Part shown: piece after piece, positions 12,601 to 22,970 of the stretch
Numbering within the stretch: the stretch's first letter is position 1
Layout of the letters: each line of letters begins with the position of its first letter
Source of the DNA: Rhynochetos jubatus
Taxonomy: Eukaryota; Chordata; Aves; Eurypygiformes; Rhynochetidae
DNA length: 64,000 nucleotides
NCBI GenBank assembly: GCA_027574665.1
Contig: CM050653.1
Location: forward strand, 41,552,118-41,616,117
Direction: 5' to 3'
Made by a program: the position numbers and the translations under genes
Notes under the pieces: generated by a model
What the model was told of the DNA's origin: nothing
Seen by the model: the letters and a program-made list of their open reading frames with translations, nothing else
The model's database searches: none

Positions 12601-13270
12601 ACTTTTTTTTATATATGTAAAGTAGAAAATAATAATTTTAAAAGTTGAGAGCCTTTTTTCTTTAACTGATCTTCCTCCACTTCCTCTAGGAAATCACACA
12701 CAACCGTATTCTCCTTTTTTTTAGAGAGATATTGGTATTAGGAAACTATGTATTAGGTTGTTCTTCTTGTTCCTTTTTTCCCAGCCTGCCTTGTCCATTT
12801 TCTTTCCAGCCCTGAGATGATCACTCCTATTCTTCACTTTCCAGCTCCTCCTCTCCCTGCACCACTAAGCTGACTTAAAAAGAGAAAGACTAATGCACAG
12901 GCTAGGAAGATGGCTTGATTAATGACTTTTCCACTCCTATAAGTCATTTCAAAGGAATCATTCTATCCAAGCATGACAACACGGAAGACATTTCCATAAA
13001 AACCTGTATACTTCCAGCAAATACATGATACCGATGGAGGCAAGGAGAGAGTGAAGACCTCATGCTCTGGCAATGCAAACCTTTTCTGTTTGTTTGCTTT
13101 TTTATCCACCCTATCTGTTTTTCTCATACTTTCCACAATGTTTCGAACAGACCTTTCCTTTACTGTATTTTATGTACTTCTGTCCTTTTCTTCCATCATC
13201 TCCTCTTTCCTAACCTGTTTTTCTAGCCTCTCCAGCCCCCGATTTCCCTTGTCTGCTAATTTCAGCTATT
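12601..13270. repeat. Pyrimidine-rich stretches
   Basis: The plus strand is strongly biased to C and T at about 12640-12860 and again at 13080-13260, with few G. The second stretch is open in one frame for 73 codons (13051-13272), but its leucine, serine and phenylalanine content is what a polypyrimidine tract must give. No simple unit repeats. Confidence 0.5.
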
Positions 13271-15420
13271 AAGATGGGAACAGTTGCTCTCAAAAAAACT
13301 AGGAAAACTACAGAGACTACAGACGACTTAGGAGTCCAGTACAGACTATGAGGGTTTTGAAATAAGGTGAAAAGTAAGCAGAAAGGCTGTTTTGAAATGA
13401 CAGTGGAACAGAGGAACCAATTAGGGAAGAAATAAAGTGAAAACTAACCCAAAACTTTGCTCAGAATTTAAGCTTCTTTTCAGTTTTAAAAAGAAAGTGT
13501 GTATAGCACATCCAATATTTTTCTTGTCCAGTATGTTTCTGTACTTACTGATTTTATCCAAAACTGGGAGTAGACTTGCCAAAATACCATGAGAGTCTTC
13601 CTACTAATGAGTCTTTTAGACACAGAAAATGCCAGAATTTCTAGATAAATCGGAAATAGAAAGTACTAGGTACTTACAGGGAAAATTTCTTTCATGAAAG
13701 AGTCCAGCCACATATCCCAAGAAAGACCAAGCCCATAAAGTGCCGTCTTTATAACATACCAACATTTTAACCCACTTCCTCAGATTCAGTCTAGCTGCCT
13801 CTGGAAAGCTTTTGCTATCAACACCCCACACACACTTCAAAAAGGACAGCCTGGTCCTAGCTGAGGGGCCAAGGGCACAAACTAAAGAAACTGAAACCTA
13901 ACCTTGCTGGATGCTGCAGTTTAGAGCTGCAGCACATTTCCAGGGCAGTGTGAGCAAGCCAACACTCTGCTGGTGTCACAGCCTTTGGTTGCGGGCTGCT
14001 ACAGTTCCCTGCTACAACTTGCTTCACAGGCACTTGCTTCTGTACCATAAATACAGCTAGAAAACACTCAAGATGGAACTGAGGCCTTGGAAAGTTTTTG
14101 AACACACTTAAAACAACTAATTTTTATCCAAGGAACACGTATCAGAAGACTATTATTTTGCTTCTCATAGTACAGTTGCTACAGGAGGAAACCTGTTCAC
14201 CAGAGCACAGCTGAAGACAGCTCAGGTTCAGAGCTTCAGTTCCACCCGGTTTCAGGTAATGTTGACTAATTTGGAAGGACAAGAAGCCGAGGTTCCTCAT
14301 GTGTCAGTGGAAATGGAGAGCAACTCCTCCATAGGCCATTTCAGAGCACCAGAGATAGATTCACTTTCTGAACCACCTTCTGAAGGAGCTTCTCTCTGCA
14401 GGTCACCTACAGAGTCTAGAAAAACCATCTTTTCAACTGAGACTTTTGTGCTTGTTTCTAAAACTGGTCAGGCTGAACGTTTCCCTCTGCAAGTGTCACT
14501 CTCCAGCCTTTACCAAGCTTACAGTGTGGGGCAAGAGCCAGCACATGGCATGTGCCAAGGGGAGAAGAACGGAAGGGAAAGGAAGATGAGAGTCTCACGC
14601 TGGGATTGTACACTGAGGAAGGGACAGGGCAGTGAGGCACTCACACAAGGCATGGCATAGGTGGATAAGGAAAGAAAAAAGAAAAAAATCAGGGATACTT
14701 GCACATTGGATTTTAGTTCTAATAAATAAAAACTAGGGCAATGCACCCATTTTTATCCCAAGGCTCCACTAATGAGAACACTGCTAATGAGAACACAACA
14801 TGGACAAAAGCTTCTCTCAAAGCTTGTTCATTCAGCACGAAACACTTCCCAGTCAAAATCCAGAAAGACTTCCCTAATAGGGATTAGCTCATTTTCATTG
14901 TGAGCCAGGGGCCATTGGAACAAAAATACCAAGTGTTTGGTCAGGAAAACTAATTTGAGCCAAATATTGTTCTCACTCGCTCTCAGTCTTTCTTTCCCTC
15001 CCTGTTCTCTCCCAGTGACGATGAAGGGTATGACTGTCACCACAACTCCTTCCTGTTAGCACAGAGGAAAGATTCAGGCAAACGGCTCTCGCTCGATTCC
15101 CTTCACTGCAGCTGGGTCATGCAGGCAAACCACAGCGAGTGATACAATGGAAAGCGTGGATTAGCTGGAAAGCATGAACATTTTTGCCTCAAATTCTTCT
15201 CCCCCCTTACCTCTTTTTAAAGCAATGTGCTACTATGTATATTTTAAGAAACTGAATGAATTAAAAGCAATTAATCTTTTCTTCTTTAGCTATTATTTTT
15301 CCTTACAAAGTAGGTGGAGTATACAAACATGCACATTATTATATGCATGCATAATAACTTTCATATAAAAATAGGAGGTCAAGTTTTCAGCTAGTGTAAG
15401 TTACCACATTGACTACTTAT
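13271..15420. other. Unique noncoding DNA, no gene seen
   Basis: No recognised repeat other than a 13-base direct duplication (CTAATGAGAACAC, two copies within about 14768-14797). A 133-codon frame at 14259-14660 begins just after a GT-type donor-like site but has no domain or acceptor support, so it is taken as chance. Confidence 0.55.
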
Positions 15421-15426
15421 CATTTC

Positions 15427-15460
15427 CCCCGCCACCCCTCCCACCCCCCCCCCCCCCCCA
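15427..15460. repeat. C-rich tract with a C16 run
   Basis: Short C runs (CCCCCGCCACCCCTCCCA) lead into sixteen consecutive C at 15444-15459. The minus strand therefore has four or more G runs and could fold as a G-quadruplex; the plus strand could form an i-motif. Homopolymer G/C runs of this length are also prone to sequencing length error, so the exact count is uncertain. Confidence 0.85.
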
Positions 15461-16694
15461 CAGTATTCAGCACCCTACTAAATCCTGAAGTGCCTTCTTA
15501 AATTTGCATAATACTGATGCACTATCACTCAAATCCAAATGTGGATTGATACAGACATACCAAGGAACAAACTCACTGCATAGATGCAGATGTAATCATT
15601 CTCTGATTATGGCTGATACCCAACAGATTAGCTAGCTAGTGGAAAAAAACTCTGTATCTACCAAGCTGGCTCAATTTAATGAGCATTTCACTCACCCTCA
15701 ATGAGATTCTCTTTGAAATAAAAATGCACAAACCAAGTGTTGTAGATTTTGATGGTCTTTTACTTAACTGAAAGTGGAATAAAGAATTACAGACTTCAGG
15801 TACATCTGCTGAAGTTCATCATTATCATGAGAGATCAAAGTGTTTTCCTTAATCTCTTCTTAACTAAAATAATTTAAGACCATTTTCATTGTTAATTCCC
15901 CAGGCTGTACCCTTTCAAGGACAGTTCCACTGTTTTTAATCTAAAATACAATAACCTGCTTCATACTCAACACACAAATTACCAAATCTCTTGGTGCCAG
16001 GCAATGGCATTAAATTGAGAAAAGGATGACAACAGTAACTTCACATGTGCAAAGCCTGTTTCCTAGCAGGGGATCAATAACAGCTGACTGCAGTATGGTC
16101 ACAGGGAAACCGGCACCAGGTTTGCTGGTTTGCTGCTGGAGGTCACTAGTGCCCTCAGTGCAGCCGAGTCTGGTGTTGTATTTATACGACACACGGCAGA
16201 AGCGTGCAGAGACCCTGAAACAGCTCTGAAATAGGCAGCCTGGGTGCTGGAAGCAATATATCTGCAGGGCCAAGGGAAACTGGTTGGTGCAGACCCAGGT
16301 AAGCGCAGCAAGTGCCTTGCAAACACTTTCACTCCTCGCACAACCTAAGTAGGACATTTCTTCCCCTTTTTTGTCTCCGCTGACATCACAAGTTTACCAG
16401 CTACATCCATCTTTCTAGCAAAAATAATAATGCAAAAAAAAAAAATCTCTAAAGTATTTCCAGCTCAACTTCCACCTTGGAGAAGATACTCTTTCCCCTC
16501 AGAAAGGAAGGACTAGCCTGTCCAGCTCAGAGGGCTACAAACTGAAGGGGCAAATGGCAGGTACAATACTCAATGATTGTCCCAGATCATCAAAGAGGGA
16601 ACATTACCTCATTTTATCTCCCTTCCTATTTATCAGTCAAGCTTATCCTTTCTTTTTTTTTCCCTTCACTGCACCAGTGCTATACAGTCTGCAG
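15461..16694. other. Unique DNA, no confirmed gene
   Basis: Mostly unique sequence. A somewhat GC-richer part at 16067-16298 lies between an acceptor-like TTTCCTAG and a strong donor CAG/GTAAGC (GT at 16299). It is not clearly coding on the plus strand and could at most be a noncoding exon. An 11-13 base A run lies near 16433-16443. Confidence 0.45.
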
Positions 16695-16855
16695 ACCTTC
16701 CTATAACTTAACCTCTTGCTGCCTCAATTTCTTCTATAAAACAGGAATAATACATATATATTTACCTTATGGCAATTAGACTAATCCAATTAACCAGTTA
16801 CTGTGCATTTGTAAAGCACCGTAAGCTCCTCAGATACAAAACATCACAGTAACAC
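16695..16855 (+). mobile_element. MIR-like ancient SINE relic
   Basis: Worn copy of the MIR/CORE-type SINE body. It shows a TAACTTAACCTCTTGCTGCC block, then CTCAATTTCTTCTATAAAAC in place of the usual CTCAGTTTCC-TCTGTAAAATGGG, GGAATAATACA, and a TTGTAAAGCACC segment near 16810 resembling the MIR/L2-type tail. The order and spacing fit; identity is low, as expected for an element that predates the bird radiation. Confidence 0.5.
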
Positions 16856-18875
16856 AAAGTTGAATAGTTATTGTTGTAAAAATAATCAAAATTCAGAGGG
16901 GAAGGGAAGATGCCAGCTGGCAGATTGAATATCCACTCTCACTTACTGGCAGCAGTTTCATTGTAGTAAAAGCAGGACCACTGCTGATTGTGCAGGCTTG
17001 TGCTTCCAGCCTTCAACTGGTTAAGGAGCTGTTGTCAGCTCATTCCACAGAAAGCTCCTTGTGGCTGAAAATACTGTCTGATCAGCTTTTTTTCCATGGA
17101 GCCAGTATTCCCAAAAGCAGAAGTCCTTGAGCACATGCTTAGAGTAAAACCAGTGTTGAGGTGATTAGTTAATCAGACTCACAATAAAAAAGCTCCTCAA
17201 CATAAGAAAATTAAAAGTTTTTCCCTCTCAAAAATACAGATATGTTGGAGTATTCATCGCCAGAAATTGTCTTGATTTAACTCATCTCTAAAGCCCACAT
17301 TTGCCTATAGTTTTTTTCAGCTAAGTATATGCATATATATATATATACACACACATACATACAAACACATATACATACCATCTGTATTTTACTTAAATAA
17401 ATCTCTTCTTGGGGGGTTGTGCTTTGATATTGCAGAACGACTGCAAGAACCTACTAGCCTTTCACCCCTATTCATGACACCTGAATTACAGAGGGCCAAG
17501 GAGTACATTCCAAGTTAAAAGGAGCTTTCTGGCTGTCTAAGAAAAGTTACACTAGCCAGTGACACAGAAACATGGATGCGTGGCACGGGATGTATGGAAG
17601 TAACAGACTCTGCATTGGCAAGCAGGGACTTTAGTTGAAAGCCAAAAAGTAACAAAATCTCTGAGGATGTACAACAACTTCTGAAATAAATTTCTGAAGC
17701 ATTTAGACCAATGCTGCATCAGCAAAAGCCAAAAAAGGTTATGAAAGGAGTAAATAAACAGAATCTCATCCTGGAGTAATTACTCTTCCTGGAATAAGCA
17801 ATGGTTAATAATGAGAAGCAGACAGAAAGCCACTGAAAATGAAGATAAAACCCAGAATTTACTTGAAGAGACAAGATGGTTACCACGCACAGGAAGCATC
17901 ATTAATTAGGACTTCTGAAAGAAGATTGAAGGAACTACTGTGACGAGCAATCTTATTCTGATTAGTAAAACTAAAAATCAAGATCAGGAAAACCTGACAC
18001 TCTACAGTGTTAGGAAAAGCAACAGCAGAAGGCTGGAGGATCCAACAGAAGATCTAATACCACTAGAGAAATAAAAGCTGAACTGAAGAGCAGGCTTCAG
18101 CGTCCTTAAGCTTAGTTCAGATCTCAGGAAGTCATTATTGACACACCACAATTTTGTCTATATGACAACTGAAAGGCTGGATAAGCGAGGACACCAGAAT
18201 GCGAAAGAGAACAATTCAAACAAACGTTAATTTATCAAAAATAAGTCCTCAAAGGAAAAGGCAGGAAAACATAGTCTGTAAATCAAAGGTGATCTAAATT
18301 ACTCTGATTATTGGTGGCAGGCAAAATAAATGACCCATATTAGCATATCTAAGGTAAGAGCAGACTGGATTTCACCGTCCAGAAATTCACGTGCCTCTCA
18401 CACTTTCACCTTCAGAACAGTTACTGAGAAGCACATCAAGTGGCAAAACAAGCTCATTAAGTTAATCAGTTTTTGATAGCATCTGACAGCCCCCGTCACT
18501 GCTCACTCAAACACTAAGAGGCATCTGAAGGTTGATCAGGAGCAAAACAGACATGTTGTCACAGACACCACAGGCCATGACTGGGTTGTTCCTTTCATGG
18601 GAGGAGAAGAGCACAAACTGATGTTTCTAATTTCTTCAAAGACAGTGTGGAAAAAGCACCAGTACCCTTCCTCCTGCCCCTGTAGTAGCCACCCTCTTGT
18701 TCATCCCAACACCTTGTTGACCCAGAGCACCAAAAAAAGTGGATTCCTGGGGCTCTGCCATGAGCAACACACACAGCCAGGCCTCTTCTGTTTTGATCCA
18801 GGCTGCTGTTTACTCTGCTCACTTGTAGAAATTCTGCATCTTTATATGTCATGGGTGTCTTTTAAAAATAAACAT
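16856..18875. other. A-rich unique DNA, no gene seen
   Basis: About 2 kb that is A-rich on the plus strand, especially 17520-18330. Only a microsatellite at 17325-17379 is recognised. The purine bias could come from an old LINE-type insertion, but no diagnostic block was seen. Confidence 0.5.
17325..17379. repeat. Compound (TA)n / (CA)n microsatellite
   Basis: A run of TA dinucleotides passes into ACAC and ACATACATACA units over about 55 bases, read directly. It is likely to vary in length between individuals. Confidence 0.85.
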
Positions 18876-19310
18876 GGAATCATAGAATCTTTCAGGTTGG
18901 AAAAGACCTTTAAGATCATCAAGTCCAACCATTAACCTAACCCTGCCAAGTCCACCACTGAACCATGTCCTTCAGCACCTCATTCTCACATCTCAAATAC
19001 CTCCAGGGGTTGTGACTCAACCACTTCCCTGGGCAGCCTGTTCCAGTGCCTGACAACCCTTTTGGTGAAGTAATTTTTCCTAATATCCAATCTAAACCTC
19101 CCCTGGTGCAACTTGAGGCCATTTCCTCTTGTCCCATCACTTGCCACTTGGGAGAAGAGACCAACACCCACCTTGCTACAACCTCCTTTCAGGTAGTTGT
19201 AGAGAGCGATCAGGTCTCCCCTCAGCCTCCTCTTCTCCAGGGTAAACACTCCCAGCTCCCTCAGCTGCTCCTCATGGGACTTGTGCTTCAGACCCTTCAC
19301 AAGCCTTAAT
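18876..19310 (-). mobile_element. CR1 LINE, 5'-truncated, best preserved copy in the window
   Basis: On the plus strand it begins with the reversed CR1 end (ATCATAGAATC at 18880) and continues with GGTTGGAAAAGACC, the ATCAAGTCCAACC block, and GGGCAGCCTGTTCCAGTGCC at 19031. It ends near 19310, where the known sequence stops abruptly through 5' truncation. Similarity to the CR1 pattern is high throughout and the C-terminal coding block is still open (18986-19300). This points to a younger copy than the degraded CR1s at 45.7 and 54.1 kb. Confidence 0.95.
18986..19300 (-). pseudogene. CR1 ORF2 C-terminal fragment
   Basis: The last about 100 codons of the CR1 reverse-transcriptase polyprotein (ORF2), downstream of the polymerase domain. 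Recognisable blocks in order are [43 protein letters not shown] and [16 protein letters not shown], and the frame ends shortly after PLEVF. There is no internal stop or frameshift in this span. The endonuclease and catalytic reverse-transcriptase regions are missing through 5' truncation, so the fragment cannot move itself or encode a working enzyme. The apparent start methionine is simply the first one in the remaining frame. Confidence 0.93.
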
Positions 19311-20399
19311 ACGTGCTATCAAAGTGAAATAATGAAATAAAAGCATGGGAGCAAAGTATTTCGTTTGTTTTCTGCAGGACACTGCCACAGATTTTGGTAT
19401 GAAGAATAGATAAACAGACACTATCTAAACATCATCTTGGCCCTCTAACATGAGACAGATTTGGCATTCAGTGCCAAAATAGCAATGTCACAATTCATCT
19501 ACCACAGAGGCACGACTCAAAACTTCACACACAGTAATGATAATACAACGAAGATGCTGTTAATGATAAGTTAACAAAAATAAAACATCACAAATGAGTT
19601 TGGAAAGTAAAGAAACAGAAAACATGACAGAATTCATGTATGTTAGCACTGATATGAATGTTAGCAGGGATATAAACACCTATTGGCAAGTTGTGAAGGA
19701 TGTACTGATTCAAACAAAACCAAAATCTGGCTGTCAAAATCAACACTTAAGACTACAAGTACTCGCCACATTAACAAGTTGCTATAGACAAATATCCTTG
19801 AAAGATGTATTTGCTGTATTTCATCACTGTAATTTATCTTAAAAATAGGATGAAAATACCTCGTTCGTTTGCTAAGAACAAAGTCTTACCATCTATCTTG
19901 GCAGAAGCACCACCAAACAGCTGAGGAACATGTAAGCGAGTCTCTCCACTAGCTTTTCCTAGAGAGGGACAATATATAAAACCTGATAGCGAGAATGCAC
20001 CAAGACCAAGCCAGGGATGTCAACAGATGCACAAGAGCGAGCTACTATTTAAGATTACAGGATGTATTCTAGTGAAAATACATCATTTATATATACTTAT
20101 TGTCTTTTTTCTTTTATTGTCTATATTTATTCTATTATTGCCTATACTCCACAGGACATACCACTGGACCTACCAGCATTTCTGAGGCATTTTTCTTGCT
20201 ATTAAAAAAATACAGAGTTTCTACGGTTGGCAGCTCTTTCATCTGAGATTTCTTGATCTATCTAAAAGTCAAACTCAAGAGTTTGTTTTCCTAATTATTT
20301 GTGATTTGTTGCTGGGTGGTTTCGGGGTTTTTTTTAAATGTTTGGGTTTGGCAGAAGATGACACTTGAGGAATTGGAATAAACAAACCTGACTAAGCAC
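19311..20399. other. Unique noncoding DNA, no gene seen
   Basis: AT-rich sequence with no recognised repeat. A chance 82-codon frame at 19594-19842 has no domain. Confidence 0.55.
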
Positions 20400-21135
20400 A
20401 TAATGCTCTGAGTGCTATTTTAAAAGATGATTAAAAAATAGGATGCTGCAATAATCATTGATTATTTGCATTGTAGCGTAGAAGAAAGGCTTACACTAAG
20501 CTTGGGCCCCACATTGCAAAGCTTCATACAAACCAAAAAGGGAGATATATTTTATGTCTCAAAGAACTATGGATAAAATATGTGGGACAATTTAAGCTTG
20601 GGAGGCCCAGAAATGTTATTTATTTTTCCTGTCTGGGAAAGAGTTATTTGTTTGTTTAATTGTACTGTGCCTTTTAATAAGGAATGTTAAGGAATCTTCC
20701 TTTGACAGGAAAAACAACACAGTCCAAACCATTTCAGCAAGCAGGCCTATTATTCACCGGATAGTATTATTCATATGACATCCATTGTATTTGCTGCAAA
20801 TGGGAGAAACATTTGCTGTTTTGCTCAGCTGAACAGAGAACAGCTTCTCAGCCATGCTTTATCTATTTTTTTCAAATATTAAATATTACATCACTGTGAA
20901 ATAAATTAATTGACCTGTGCTGTGAACAAATAAATTACAAAATTCAATATGCTGCTTTGAATTTGCAGCTCATTTCAGCAAGCCGGTTTTGCAGTAGCTT
21001 TAACATATGAGTTAAGTAAGCCTTTCTGACAGGTGTAAAAGCCTTTCATACCACTTGCAAGGTTATGCTAGAGAAATATGACAGAAAACGTGGACTAGTC
21101 ACAATATCATATGTTCCATATCAGCAAGTATCATA
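20400..21135. promoter_or_regulatory. Candidate conserved noncoding (enhancer-like) block
   Basis: AT-rich but not low-complexity sequence, without repeats and with very few reading frames. It is dense in motifs typical of developmental enhancers: an octamer-like ATTTGCAT core (about 20464-20471), several TAATTG/TTAAT homeodomain cores near 20905-20915, and CAGCTG-type E-box variants near 20828. Many conserved vertebrate noncoding elements look like this, but the judgement is by appearance only. Confidence 0.25.
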
Positions 21136-22970
21136 ACAGAAAGGCTCACTACACCAAATAAAACGTACTGTGTGGTAAAACAATGGGTGTGCAGAAATAA
21201 TGACATAACTGAACAGGCAGGAGCTAGGGCACTAATTTGGCAGGTTGCTTTGCCACAGGATTAACCCAAATGAGATCTCTGGGAAAATAAATATCTGGGA
21301 AAAATAAAATAATGACCTTATCCATCAGTAGCATTACACTATGTTTGGCTAAGGAGGGAGGAAGCAACATTTATTTATTTGTTTAGTTCTTTAATGTTAC
21401 AAAGAGTTATGTAAGATTTTAGCAGTGTTCACATGCCTTGCTTTCTTCCACCATCCTGTTGTGTGCACTTTGTTAAAGGACTTTACGGACCTCTCTTCCC
21501 AGATGTTTTGTATTTGACCGTGTCATAAATCACTGCTGGAGAATGAGACATTGCTGGCTCTGACCCATACAGTGCTCCAAATCCGAGTTTGATTTTGTTT
21601 TGCCTAATTAGTGGCTTATACCCAGCCCTTGGCTCACGTACCTGCACCCCGGCTCATCTAGGCAATACTCCACATACTTTTCAAAGAACATTTTAATGGC
21701 CTTCGCCAGGGGATTCTTTTGGTTCTTACCAAAGCTGGATGACACTGCTGAGCGCGTCCATTCAGAAGAACGGCGAATGCTGGAAAGGAGCTATTCCTCT
21801 ATCATAAGACTGAACAGCTGATGAGCCAAACATCATCTAACTACTCACTTGTGCTCTGTGCTTTTGGAAAGACGTCTATCCCGGAAAAAATGAGTCTATG
21901 GAACTGCAAGCTGGACCTCAATCAGGGCCTCTGTGCTATGAGGCCAGCACTACATTTGGTATGTGACCCAGAAACTTATGCAGAAGGTTCATGCGAATTA
22001 CACATTGTCTCATATTGAGAATCGGGCAGCCAAAACATATTGTTCTAAACATCCTTGTTCACGTGAACTTCAGCCACTATTTACTAGCATTCAAGGAAAA
22101 GAAACTAAAAAATGACATCAACACTGATCTAGTGCTTCGAATTTTTACAGGGGGACAGAGGTTTATACCAGTCTGTCTCATATCCCTGAAAAAGCACAGG
22201 ATACAAGGACAGTTAAGGGCTGGCAGTGAGCAGAAGTGAAAACCAGGTGTCTCAAGTTCCTCAAACCTGAATTCAGAAAACACAAATTAGATTTTTTTTC
22301 TGCCTTCCTTAAAACAAAAACAAAACCCACACCACAAAAATAAACCCTAACTTCAGAGAAAGAAACAAGAACAAGTGAGGTATCAACAAACATAAAACCA
22401 ACCCACCAGGGTAAATAAACTAGGGATCAATTGTTTTGCTCTATGACCATCAACAAAGTCTATCAGCTAGCATCTATTTCTAGAACTTCCAATTCAAATT
22501 ACACCTAATGAGTTTACAGTACAATTTTTAAAGGGTCTCGCCTGAGTCATAAAGACTGAAGCAACCATTAAGCCCCATTTGTTAACAGCTATGATAACTA
22601 CACTGTCATTATGCACACTGTAGGACACTGTGCTACACAAAGGACTAATGTTATTGCACCAGACTAGAAGCACTTTAAAGTCATCTTGTGCAACTAGTAA
22701 GACAGGAAAAACACATTTTCTGATCATAAAAGGCATTCTGGAAATTGCTGAAAATCATACATTAGCATCAACTATACATTAAAAATATTACGTTATCCTA
22801 CCATTTAAATAGACCATGTTCACCTGCCAAAGTTACTTTGCAGTTTCTGTTAACTGTGGTTATCAAGACGCAGAACTGTTGTGGTTACGTTTTTATTTGG
22901 GTCTGATGACAGTTTCACCATCTTACACCCTTTAAATTATTTTCATTTGAGTCAGCATATTCATCCCCCA
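21136..22970. other. Unique noncoding DNA, no gene seen
   Basis: No recognised repeats. An A/C-rich, G-poor stretch lies near 22308-22420. Frames on both strands at 22077-22393 overlap one another and have no domain. Confidence 0.55.

Noticed and set aside
14259-14660. 133-codon plus frame after a donor-like site
   Set aside because: Donor-like, not acceptor-like, sequence precedes it; no domain.
17520-18330. Old LINE suspected from the A-rich plus strand
   Set aside because: No coding or tail block of CR1, L2 or another family could be identified.
19046-19309. 87-codon plus frame
   Set aside because: Antisense of the CR1 C-terminal coding block.
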